The translations under genes were made by a program, and so were the position numbers. From the NCBI GenBank assembly GCA_963837735.1, contig CAWIOM010000017.1, positions 124,001 through 188,000 on the forward strand: a stretch of DNA of 64,000 bases, in the 5' to 3' direction. Positions 38,625 to 48,729 of the stretch are shown here, in pieces (within the stretch, counting starts at the first letter, position 1; the number at the start of each line of letters is the position of its first letter). The stretch is from VRUE01 sp963837735 (GTDB lineage Bacteria > Actinomycetota > Thermoleophilia > Solirubrobacterales > 70-9). Below the pieces are notes generated by a model. The model was given only the letters and a program-made list of their open reading frames with translations. It was not told the DNA's origin and made no database searches.

Positions 38625-40247
38625 AAGAAGGCGCCGCCCTTGTATTCGCCGAAGACGTCGCGCATCGCGCCGCAAACCTCGCCGATCGAGGCGTCGGCGG
38701 CGAGCGCGGCCCGGATCGGGCGCAGGAGATTGCCCTCGCCGCGGGCGACGTCGCGCAGCGTCTCCGAGCTTCTCCTCGACGCCGGCCTGGTCACGGCGCT
38801 CCTTGAAGGCCTTGAGGCGGGTGAGCTGGCTCTGCTCGGCCTCCGGGTCGACGCGGAGGATGTCGACGTCGTCGACCTGGTCGGTGACGTACTTGTTGAC
38901 GCCGACGATGATGTCCTGGCCGCTCTTGTAGCGCTCGTGGTAGGAGTGCGCGGACTCCTCGATCTCGCGCTGCATGAACTCCAGCGCCTCGACCGAGCCG
39001 CCGAGCCCTTCGACCCGCTCCATCAGCTCCCAGGAGCGCGCCTCGATCTCATCGGTCAGCGACTCGACGAAGTAGGAGCCGGCGAAGGGGTCGACCGTGT
39101 CGGCGACTCCGGACTCGTGAGCGAGCACCTGCTGGGTGCGCAGCGCGATCCGGGCCGAGCGCTCGGTGGGCAGGGCGAGCGCCTCGTCGAAGCCGTTGGT
39201 GTGCAGGGACTGGGTGCCGCCGGCGACCGCGGCGAAGCCCTGCAGGGCGACGCGGATGATGTTGACCTCGGGCTGCTGGGCCTGGAGGGTCACGCCGCCG
39301 GTCTGGGTGTGGAAACGGATCTTCATCGAGCTCTCGTTCTCGGCCCCGAAGCGCTCCTTGACGATCTTCGCCCACATCCGCCGCACGGCGCGGAACTTGG
39401 CGACCTCCTGGAAGACATTGTTGTGGCCGTTGAAGAAGAAGGCCAGGCGCGGTGCGAACTCGTCGATCTTCAGGCCCCGCTCGAGCGCCGCCTCGACGTA
39501 GGCGATCGCGTTGGAGAGCGTGAAGGCGACCTCCTGCACCGCCGAGCAGCCCTTCTCGCGGATGTGGTACCCGGAGATCGAGATCGTGTTCCATTTCGGC
39601 ACGTTCTCGTGGCAGTACTCGAAGATGTCGGTGGTCAGCCGCATCGTCGCCTCCGGCGGGTAGATGTAGTTGCCGCGCGCCATGTACTCCTTGAGCACGT
39701 CGTTCTGGACCGTGCCGCGCAGCTTCTCGGAGGGGACACCCTGTTCCTCGCCGACCAGCTCGTAGAGGAGCAGCAGGACAGCCGCCGGGGCGTTGATCGT
39801 CATCGAGGTCGAGACCCCGTCGAGGGGGATCTTCTCGAAGCAGATCCGCATGTCCTCGATCGTGTCGATCGGGACCCCGGTGCGGCCGACCTCGCCGTGG
39901 CAGAGCGGGTCGTCGGAGTCGCGGCCGAGCTGGGTCGGCAGGTCGAAGGCCATCGAGAGGCCCGTGGAGCCGTGCTCGATCAGGTAGCGGTAGCGCTCGT
40001 TGGTGTCCTCGGGGGTGGCGAAGCCGGCGTACTGGCGCATCGTCCAGAGCCGGTCGCGGTACATCCCCTCGTGGATGCCGCGGGTGAAGGGCGGCTCGCC
40101 CGGCTCGCCGAGACGCTCCTGCAGCTCGGGGGCGACGTCTCCCTCCTCGTAGAGGCGCTCGATCTCGATCCCCGAGTCGGTGAAGACGCGGTCGTCGTCG
40201 GGGCCGACCTGGGGCGCGATCGTGCGCGGGATCTCATCGGTGCTCAT
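38621..40247 (-). CDS. Acyl-CoA mutase large subunit (methylmalonyl-CoA mutase family; one apparent frameshift)
   Basis: This B12-dependent mutase catalytic chain of about 541 residues starts at ATG 40247. Substrate and radical-site motifs are visible: RQYAGFATPEDTNERYRYLIEHG, GTVQNDVLKEYMARG, SGYHIREKGCSAVQE, FHTQTGGVTLQAQQPEVNIIRVA and the C-terminal AVAGGTQSLHTNGFDEALALPTERSARIALRTQQVLAHE. The length fits a separate large subunit (as for Icm/MCM alpha), because the B12-binding domain is absent. The frame changes near 38770 and ends RDVFGEYKGGAFF with TAG 38621. It probably isomerises methylmalonyl-CoA or isobutyryl-CoA, downstream of the carboxylase. Confidence 0.93.
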
Positions 40248-40267
40248 ACCCGAGAGGATATTGGCGC

Positions 40268-41224
<957 letters not shown>

Positions 41225-41389
41225 GCTACAGACGCGCTATCGCAAGCGCCACCACGGGCGAATACCTGCAATTTGCGCGTATATAGACCTCCCTAACCGT
41301 CCAAAGAGGGGCGAGATCGGCCCCGTCCCGAGCTTTCGCCGCCAAGTTTTGAAAGACGTGCGTAAACCGGTGCAGGGAGATATAGCGAA
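41225..41389. promoter_or_regulatory. Divergent promoter region between the epimerase and sigma-factor genes
   Basis: The 165-bp gap is relatively AT-rich. It contains TATATA near 41280 and TTGAAA near 41350, but no well-spaced -35/-10 pair could be set with confidence. Confidence 0.35.
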
Positions 41390-42647
41390 GTGGTGATGGG
41401 CGATGTCGAGCGCAGGGAGGTGAGCGAGGCGGCGCGCAAGCGCGTTGCCGTCGAGATGCTGGCCAAGCACGAGCGTTCCCTGCGGCGCACGGCGAGGCGT
41501 TACTCGATCTGCGCCGCCGACGCCGACGACGCCTTCCAGCGGGCCCTGGAGATCCTCCTCCTGAAGGCGCCCGCCGAGGAGGCCAGGGAACTCGTGCGCT
41601 GGATGCAGACGGTGACCAAGCACGAGGCGTTGGCGATCCGCCGCAATCGCGAGCGCCAGCTCGGCACTCCGCCGCCGACCGGGTCCGACGACGAAACCCT
41701 GGATTGGCCCTCGCTGATTCCCTCCCAGGGAGCCGGCCCTGCCGAGCGGTTCGAGCGACGCGAATCGATAGCCCGCAGCCGTGAGGCTCTGAGAACTCTG
41801 AAGCCGGCTGAGCTGAAGGCCCTGACCCTGCTGGCGGAGGGTTACTCCTACGCCGAGATCGGCGAGATGACTGGGTTCAGCCGCACGAAAGTCAATCGCT
41901 GCCTGGCGGAGGGCCGCGAGCGCTTCCGCGCCTTCCTGACCCGCAGCGAGAGCGGCGGCCGCTGTGCCGAGCTGCGCCCCGTCCTCTCCGCCTTCTGCGA
42001 CGGCGAGGCGAGCGCCGAGGAGGCCGACACCCTGCGCGAGCATCTGCGGGTCTGTGCGCACTGCAGGGCGGCGATGCGCGCCTACCGGGCCGCTCCCCGG
42101 GCCGTCGCGGCGCTGGCTCCGGTGCCGATCGTCGCCCGGCCGTTGCTCGAACGGGCTCACGAAGCCTTCGCCGGCCTGCAGGCGAAGCTGCCGGGGCGCG
42201 GCACGGCGCTCGGAGACGCATCGATGTCACAGGTCGCGACGGCCGGGGGCGCGCGCGGCATGGGCACCGCCGCCCTCGCCAAGGTTCTGGCCGTCTGCGC
42301 GGGGACCGCGGGCGGTGCGGCGGCCTGCGTGACCGCGGGAGTCGTCCCGGCGCCGCCGCTCGGCCTCGCTCCCGAGAACGCGGTCCGACCGCACCTCGAG
42401 CGGGTGGTCGGGCCGATCGACCGATCGGCGGAGCCCGAACAGGTCGCGGTTCCGGCCGCCGACCCCGCCACGGAGCCGGTGGTCGAAGCGCAGCCCGAGC
42501 CGGCGGAAACGTGCTCCGCTGCCCGAAATCGCGACCGGCACCGAGGTCGCAACGCCGGCAGCCGCCGCGGGGCCGGAGCCGGCGGCGCAGAGCCCGACCG
42601 CCGCCGGGGCGAGCGCCGGGAGCCCGGCCGGTGAGTTCGGCCCATGA
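41390..42647 (+). CDS. Sigma-70 factor fused to an anti-sigma zinc finger and transmembrane segment
   Basis: The N-terminal 170 residues are an ECF-like sigma factor (region 2: HERSLRRTARRYSICAADADDAFQRALEI; region 4: ALRTLKPAELKALTLLAEGYSYAEIGEMTG...KVNRCLAEGRERFRAFL). A zinc-finger anti-sigma motif follows (HLRVCAHCRAAM near residue 220, the His-x3-Cys-x2-Cys type), then a hydrophobic segment (ALAKVLAVCAGTAGGAAACVTAGVV) near 295-320 and a Pro/Ala-rich extracytoplasmic tail. The frame shifts near 42510; the corrected reading ends at TGA 42647. The next gene's ATG at 42644 overlaps it. The start is GTG 41390 or ATG 41396. Fusion of sigma, ZAS and membrane anchor in one chain is unusual. Confidence 0.82.
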
Positions 42648-44641
42648 GAGGTCGCTCCCTGCTCGCCTGCCTGATCGCCCTCGCGACACTGCTCGCCCAG
42701 GACGCAGCCGCCGCCGCCGCGGCGCCGCCGCCGCCCGCCGACCTGCATGTGCTGGACGGTGACGGCTGGCAGTCCGACGAGGTCTTCTCGATCGGCTGGA
42801 CCAACGTCGCCGCCGGCTCCCCGGTCGCCGCCGTCCACTACCGGCTCCGCGACCCAGACGGGGCGATCGAGACCGGTCCGGTCCGGATCGGCTGGCCCAC
42901 CCACTATCTGGAGTGGATTCGCGTCTCCGGTGCCGGAGCGCACACCTTCGAAGTCTGGCTCGAGGACGCGGCCGGCGCCGAGGGCGCCCCGGCGGCGGCG
43001 AAGCTGCGCTTCGATCCCGTGCTGCCCTCGGGCACCCAGCCCCTGCAGCCCGCCGGTTGGATCAGCCGCACCGAGCTTCCCTACGCGATCCACCTCGCTC
43101 ATCCCGCCGGCCCGGCGCCGGTCTCGGGCATCCGCGGCTACGCGGTCTCGATCGACCGCCAGCCCGCGTCCAGCCCCTGCGCGGCGGCCGACCTATGCAC
43201 CGACGCCGAGACCGACCTGCGCGGCGGGCCCGAAGACGACGCGCTGGTCGTCGACGATCTGCCGGAAGGCGTCTCATACGTTCACGCGCTCGCCGTCAGC
43301 GGATCCCAGATGCGCTCCCTGCTCGCCGGGCCACGCCCTGCTCAAGGTCGACAAGACCGACCCCGTCACCCGGCTCGCCGGCGCCCCGGATGGCTGGACG
43401 AACCGCGCCGTCGCGCTCGAGGCCACCGCCACCGACTCGGGCTCGGGAATGGCGGCCACGGGCGACGGGGTGCCTTTCACCGCGATCAGCGTCGACGGCG
43501 GCCCGCCGAAGGTGAGCCCGGGCGACTCGGCGAGGACGACGGTGATCGCCGCGGGCGTCCACTCGATCGCCTACTACGCCCGCGACGCCGCCGGCAACGT
43601 CGATGACGGCGCCGACTCCAACGGTCAACCGAACATGGCGCCGGCGACGGTGCCGCTGCGGATCGATCGCGAGCCGCCGACGGTCGTCTTCGCCGGCTCC
43701 GCCAACCCAGAGGAACCTGAGCTGATCGAGGCGCGGGTCGCGGACGACCGCTCCGGCCCGGACCCGCACCGGGGACAGATCGCGGTGCGGCCGGCGGGGT
43801 CCGGAGACCCCTACACGGCGCTGCCGACCCTTGCTGCCGGCGAGACCCTTCTGGCGCGCTGGCACTCGGATGAGTTTCCCGTGGGCCGCTACGAGTTCCG
43901 GGCGACGGCCTATGACGCGGCGGGCAACTGGGCCACCAGCACCAGCCGGGCGAACGGCGCCGCGATGGTGCTGCCGAACCCGCTCAAGGCGCGCGCCATC
44001 CTGCTCGCCGGGCTGGGCGGCGGCTTCGGCCTGCGGCAGGCAGGCCGAACGCTGCGATACGGGCGCAGGACGACCTTCGGTGGCCGGCTGGAGGCGACCT
44101 CGGACACCTCCCTGGCGGGCAGGCCGGTCAGGGTTGTCGAGCGATTCGATCCCGGGGCCGAGGTTCCGCGAAGGACGACCGAGGTCGCCACCGCAGGCGA
44201 CGGCCGCTTCAGCGTCACGCTGCCGCCCGGCGCGAGCCGCGAAGTCTTCGCCGTCTTCGAGGGCACCGACACGGCCACCGGCACGGCCAGCCGGCCCCTG
44301 AGGCTGGGCGTCAGGAGCGGCGTCAGCATGCGGGTCTCGAAGCCGCTGGCAAAGGTCGGGGGCAGGCCCGTCGTCTTCCGCGGCACCGCTCGCCGCGGCA
44401 CCCGCAGAGGTCCCGTCCGGGGGAGCGACGGTGGAGCTCCAGTTCCGGGTCGCCGGAGTGCCATGGACGGAGTTCCGAACGGTGCAGACCAACCGCCGCG
44501 GGCGCTTCCACTACGCGTACCGCTTCAGCGATGACGACAGCCGCGGCGTCCGCTTCCGGTTCCGCGCCTTCGTCACCGAGACAGGGCGAGTGGCCATATG
44601 AGCCCGGGGGCTCGAGTCCGGTGTCCGTGCAGGGCAGATAA
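42644..44641 (+). CDS. Secreted Ig-like/beta-sandwich protein coupled to the sigma fusion gene (frameshifted)
   Basis: ATG 42644 begins a signal peptide (MRGRSLLACLIALATLLAQDAAAA) followed by Ig-like beta domains: DPDGAIETGPVRIGWPTHYLEW, DPVTRLAGAPDGWTNRAVALEATATDSGSG and YEFRATAYDAAGNWATS. Frame changes near 43325, 44395 and 44590 are needed; the last gives EWPYEPGGSSPVSVQGR with TAA at 44641, three bases before a strong terminator. Total length is about 665 residues. The four-base overlap with the sigma fusion gene suggests coordinated expression. The function is unknown; an exported structural or adhesion protein is inferred. Confidence 0.75.
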
Positions 44642-44643
44642 GA

Positions 44644-44673
44644 GAACGGCCCGGGCAATCGCCCGGGCCGTTC
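44644..44673 (+). terminator. Rho-independent-like terminator after the secreted Ig-like gene
   Basis: A perfect 13-bp stem GAACGGCCCGGGC pairs with its complement at 44661-44673 around AATC. It is very strong but is not followed by a long T run. Confidence 0.8.
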
Positions 44674-44724
44674 ATATGCCGCTCTAGCAAGCGGGTGCTG
44701 CGGTACTGCGTGAACCAGTTGCTG

Positions 44725-45198
44725 CTAGCGGATCGCGGCGAGCTGGTCGGTGACCTGGTCGACGATCTCCTGGGCGCGCGAGGTCTGCTCGTCGATCGCC
44801 TTGCGGACGCGCTGCTCGACCTCGGCACGGTTCTTTTTCAGCGTCGTCTCGACCGTGCGCTGGCGCTTTTTCGCCTCGCGCTCGACCCGCGTGCGGGTCT
44901 TCTTCGCTTCCGTCGTCGCCTTGCGGCGGGCGGTGGTGCCGCGACGCTCGGTGCGCTTCAGGGTCCTGCGCAGCTCGCTGCGGTAGGCCTTGATCTTTCT
45001 CTCGGCGCTGGAGCGGTCGGTGAACGGCTCGACGACCTCGCCGACGCGATCGGTGACGCGGAGGACGGCGCCGACGGGAATGTCGACGGCGGCTTCGGCG
45101 ACGACCTGGGCCTGGTTCTTCTCGGGGGTGACGGCTTTCGCGGTGCTTTTCGCGCCGGTCTTGGCTTTGGGCTTACTGGACTTGCTCTGCGTTGCCAT
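44725..45198 (-). CDS. Lys/Arg-rich coiled-coil protein, possible nucleoid-associated protein
   Basis: The ATG at 45198 follows AAGGGATTC; earlier starts are rejected because the N-terminus MATQSKSSKPKAKTGAKSTA is cleaner. The 157-residue protein is strongly basic, with a Lys/Ala-rich N-terminal tail (histone H1-like) and a long amphipathic helix (DRSSAERKIKAYRSELRRTLKRTERRGTTARRKATTEAKKTRTRV) predicted to form a coiled coil. It could bind DNA or polyhydroxyalkanoate granules (phasin-like); only its charge and helicity are seen. Two LexA-like boxes lie at the promoter. Confidence 0.75.
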   Translation of the reverse strand: MATQSKSSKPKAKTGAKSTAKAVTPEKNQAQVVAEAAVDIPVGAVLRVTDRVGEVVEPFTDRSSAERKIKAYRSELRRTLKRTERRGTTARRKATTEAKKTRTRVEREAKKRQRTVETTLKKNRAEVEQRVRKAIDEQTSRAQEIVDQVTDQLAAIR

Positions 45199-45250
45199 TG
45201 AAGATGAATCCCTTCGGTGGTCTTTGGAGTTCCTGCCTGAGGTGTTCGCG

Positions 45251-45289
45251 AGTGTAGCGAACATACGTTCTTAAGCGAACACACGTTCT
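45251..45289 (-). promoter_or_regulatory. Two LexA/SOS-like boxes overlapping a promoter
   Basis: CGAACATACGTTCT (45258-45271) and CGAACACACGTTCT (45276-45289) are spaced 18 bp apart. Each matches the Gram-positive SOS box CGAAC-RNRY-GTTYC at 13 of 14 positions. The -10-like TACACT on the minus strand (45251-45256) places both boxes over the -35 region of the gene starting at 45198. Confidence 0.65.
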
Positions 45290-45646
45290 TAACCGCCCAC
45301 CCGCGATTGGTTACGGCAATCCCCGAATAAGGCATCAGGACCAGGTTCATCAGCTGCGGCTCCAGATCGAGGAGCGCCTGCTCGGGCGAGAACCGTGCCG
45401 GCCAAGACTGGACCGCCGCCGAGGGTCTCGGCAAAGAGAAGGCGCGATCGGGCTCGCGCTCGACGAGGCGCAGTCGGCTATCCGGGACACGGTGAGTTCG
45501 GCGTAGGTACGGTCGGCCAGCGCCAGCCCGGTGCCGATCAGCAGGCGCTCGCGCTGGTTCGCCTCGACGGCCTCGCGCGACAGCAAATGCCGGCCGGCGG
45601 GAAGCCTGCTCAGGCTGATTGACGCCTCGGGTGGCGTTTCTGTCAA
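45290..45646 (-). pseudogene. Decayed TetR family regulator (N-terminal HTH start and a C-terminal fragment)
   Basis: ATG 45646 gives MTETPPEASISLSRLPAGRHLLSREAVEANQRERLLIGTGLALADRTYAELTVSRIAD, the first half of a TetR DNA-binding domain. After that the expected recognition helix and YxHF segment are missing. The remaining sequence, in a different frame, resembles the dimerisation end (LGGGPVLAGT, then EQALLDLEPQLMNLVLMPYSG). An internal deletion plus frame change is the simplest reading, although an assembly error cannot be excluded. Four copies of the shared 17-bp motif lie upstream. Confidence 0.6.
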
Positions 45647-45717
45647 CTCAAATCCTCCTCCCCCGGCAGCCGGGATCGGGTTGGTGTCTTTCCCCGTTGC
45701 GCCTAGTCCGAAGGCGC

Positions 45718-45755
45718 TTTGTCAAGGCTGGTACGCCATTTGTCACACAGCGTAC
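45718..45755 (-). promoter_or_regulatory. Operator motif pair 1 (17-bp motif)
   Basis: TTTGTCAAGGCTGGTAC at 45718 and TTTGTCACACAGCGTAC at 45739 are 21 bp apart. On the minus strand the first reads GTACCAGCCTTGACAAA, placing a -35-like TTGACA inside the motif. Confidence 0.55.
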
Positions 45756-45921
45756 CTGGGCTGCCGAGAAAGGGCGACTCGGACGCCGAGGTCAAGTGAG
45801 TTACCCCGACGTCCGCAATCTCCCTTGCTTCGCGGTGCCGCCTCAGGGATCGGTGGCGACCGCATTTCGAAACCCCTGCCTCGACGGTTAGGGAACTACC
45901 GTTACGTGCGCAGGGAGAGAG

Positions 45922-45959
45922 AATGTAAAGGTCGGTACACGGAATGTCAAGTCCGCGTT
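45922..45959 (-). promoter_or_regulatory. Operator motif pair 2 (17-bp motif)
   Basis: AATGTAAAGGTCGGTAC at 45922 and the partial AATGTCAAGTCCGCGTT at 45943 are again 21 bp apart. Confidence 0.45.
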
Positions 45960-45968
45960 ATCCCGAAA

Positions 45969-48720
45969 CTAGCGGTGCCGGTGGTGGACCCTGGACTTCG
46001 AGTGCGCGGTGCGGCCGCAGGCCCTCTTCGCCTTGATCCGTTGACTGGACGACCTTCCGTTCTGTCCCTTGAACGAGACCCCGACGACGGTTGCGTGTCC
46101 GCAGAGGTTGCGGGTGTTGACGAGGTAGCCGCCCTTGCCGCCGAAGATCGTCAGGGCGAAGTGACCGATGGGCGCGTCGGGAACAACCGGAACGGTCGTC
46201 CTCAGCTTCCCCTTGACGGTCGAGGTGTCGGCACGCGGCACGAGGTTCACCTGGCCGTTGAGGATGAACGCCAGCCGCGGCAGCCCGCCGGAGCCCGAAA
46301 CCGCATATACGGGGCCTGAGAGCGGCTGGTCAAGGAGCGGGGTGGTCGCCGTCGCCTCGCCGATCGGAGAGCGGCCCGCGCATTCTTTTTCGGCGAGCTC
46401 CCTCTCTGAGCAGATGTTGCCGAGATGGCGTTGGTCGATCTCGAACGCGTTCGGCAGGGTCACCGACACGGACCTGATGTTCGCGTCTCCCGGACGGGTC
46501 CGAAGATCGATCTTCAGCTTCGGATTTGCGGAGCGCCTGGTGCTCTTCCGGTTGCCGACCTGTCGGAACGTCATCCTGGGCTTGAACGCCATCGTCGCGC
46601 AGTTGTCGGCGTGGAAGTAGGAGGAGAAGTCCGCAACCGTGCCCTGGTCGCCGATGCCCTGCGAGTCGACGCTGAGAGGATCGCAGCTCGTCGGATTGAT
46701 CGTGAAATTGGGCTTGTCGATGTTGACCTGGATCGAGCGCATACGGATCGGGATCCCGCCGATGATCGAAGGCACCGTGTCAGACACGGCGCTGACCTGA
46801 GCGGTCTGCGGATCGACGTGCAGGGCGACCCGGACGACGACGACTCCGTAGTCATACGGGCCCGGCGAGCGCCGGTGTCACGGCCACCAGCGAGAGCGGC
46901 GCGCCCTTGAACGGGCCCGACAGGTACATCTTTCCGTAGGCGTGGAACGGATGGCTAGCCGGGACCGGCGGCGACGTTCGTCGTGCCGATCTGGGAGGCG
47001 GCCGGGCAACTCGGGACGTGCCTGCTCGCCGACGCCCGAGTTCTGGGCGGCAGCGGCGATTGCCGCATCCGGGCAGTAGCTGATGCCGCGCAGGTCGCCG
47101 GTGAACCCGGGCGGCATCCGGAAGTTGAGGTCACCGAGGAACTGGTCGCCGTCGTCGCGATCGAGCTTCAGGGTGAAGGCGCTGAAGGCGCCCGCCACGG
47201 AACTCGACGCGCCGGCTTCGAGGCGCGGGTGGAATGGCCGCACCTGCCCGGGACACGACGATCCGTGGGGGCCGGAGTTGATCGTGAAGAACTGGTTCGA
47301 GAACACTTCCGGGAGCGCCGCGTTCCAGGCGACGTATTCGGCTTCGGTGTTGTAGAGGTTGCAGGTGATCGGCGTCGCCATCAATCCGCGGTCCGACGAG
47401 AAGAGGTGAACGTTGTAGTCGTCGAACGGAACCTGGGGCAGGTCGGAGAAGTAGGCGGTGATCCGACCCGTGGTCGGGTCGGGTCGCAGAAGGCCCACAA
47501 GCTTCGAGTGGAGACCGAAGCCATCTGCAGTGAGGAAGATGCGGTACTGGTTCCCCGGCAGCGGCTCGCCGATGTAGATCGACCCTTCAAGCGGTTTCGG
47601 CAGGGCAACCGTGTGAATGCTGACCGTTCCGATCTTGGCGTTGTCCGGGCATTCCTGGGGTCCCTCGGTGTCGAAGTTCGCCTGGTCGTTGGTGCACGCG
47701 CTCTGGCCGTCGGCGGCGTCGGGGTTGACGGTCAGACCTTCGGGCAGCGTGACGACGGCCGAGCGAAGCTCCGCCGGTGAGACCGCAAAGCCGAGAAACT
47801 GTTTGTTTGCGAGCTCGAGGTCGAGCCCCGAGGCGGAGTCCGCCTCGTTGGAGGTCGGCCGGGCGTTGAGCACCGGCTTGAAGACCTGGTTCAGGCAACC
47901 TGTGATCTCGGGGTAGGAATCCTCCGCCTTGGTCAGGTGCCCGAGGTCCTGGTAGGTCTGCACTTCCAGCGTGGAGACCAGCTGTTCTCCCGTGCACTGG
48001 GTCGGGTTGTCCGTCAGCGGGTGAACGGCGTTCGGAGATTCGAGCGGTTTCGTGATGCAGGATGTCGTCTCGGCGCCCGGACAACCGGCCGGGCTACCCG
48101 GCGACCCTTTGGGGAAGCGCTGGGCGTCGTGTGTGCTCAGGGCCGGGAAGCCCCAGAACGTGAGTTTGGCCGAGGCGAGCGGGGCGATCTGGGTCAGGTT
48201 GGAGACGGTGAAGCGCAACCCGTAGTCGTCCGCGGTCCGTACGGTGACCGGGATGTTGATCGGGATATTCAGCGTCGGCACGATGAACGCGAAGGTCGCC
48301 GTCTGGCTGTCCGGCACGTCCATGTCGAACAGTCGGCGCCGTGCCGAGCGTGAAGTCGGGGTTTCCTTCGTAGTTCGCGTGCAGCGTGATCAGGCCAACC
48401 TGCGAGCTCGACGGGCACTGCTGCTGGGCGAAATCGAGAGACGTGCACTGCGGCACCGCTTCCGGATTTCCGAAGACTCCCTCCGGGGTGTTGAAAATCA
48501 CGTTTCGCGCCGCCTCCGGTGCCCCCGGGCTTTCGAGGCTGAAGCTCGTTTCGATATCCGGGTGGCCGCCGGCTTCATGCGAGGAGATGGTCGAGCTGAA
48601 CGATTCGATCTGCTCTTCGGCCATGGCGGGGCCGGCCAGGATGGCGCTTCCCAGCACCCCCAGCGCGCAGAGGACGACCAGGCGGGCCATCGGGCGGTTG
48701 TTCTTGATTCCCTTGCTCAT
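45969..48720 (-). CDS. Large secreted protein A with basic C-terminal tail (frameshifted)
   Basis: ATG 48720 is preceded by AGGAG (overlapping the upstream stop). A signal peptide (MARLVVLCALGVLGSAILAGPAMAEEQ) leads into a chain of about 916 residues in three frames, with changes near 48330 and 46950. Conserved pieces include CPSSSQVGLITLH, a repeated CPDNAKIGTVSIHTVALPKPLEGSIYIGEPLPGNQYRIFL module, and the C-terminal GKLRTTVPVVPDAPIGHFALTIFGGKGGYLVN. It ends in a basic tail (RIKAKRACGRTAHSKSRVHHRHR). It is a clear paralogue of protein C two genes upstream. The function is unknown. Confidence 0.82.
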
Positions 48721-48729
48721 CGTCTGCTC

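Larger units (their letters stand above)
45647..45968. other. Non-coding region upstream of the decayed TetR gene
   Basis: This 322-bp region has no convincing coding frame. It contains two pairs of the 17-bp operator motif, and each pair has copies 21 bp apart. Confidence 0.6.

Noticed and set aside
45619..45891. A 90-residue plus-strand gene in the region before the secreted operon
   Set aside because: It overlaps the operator sites, has no ribosome site and no recognisable composition or motif.
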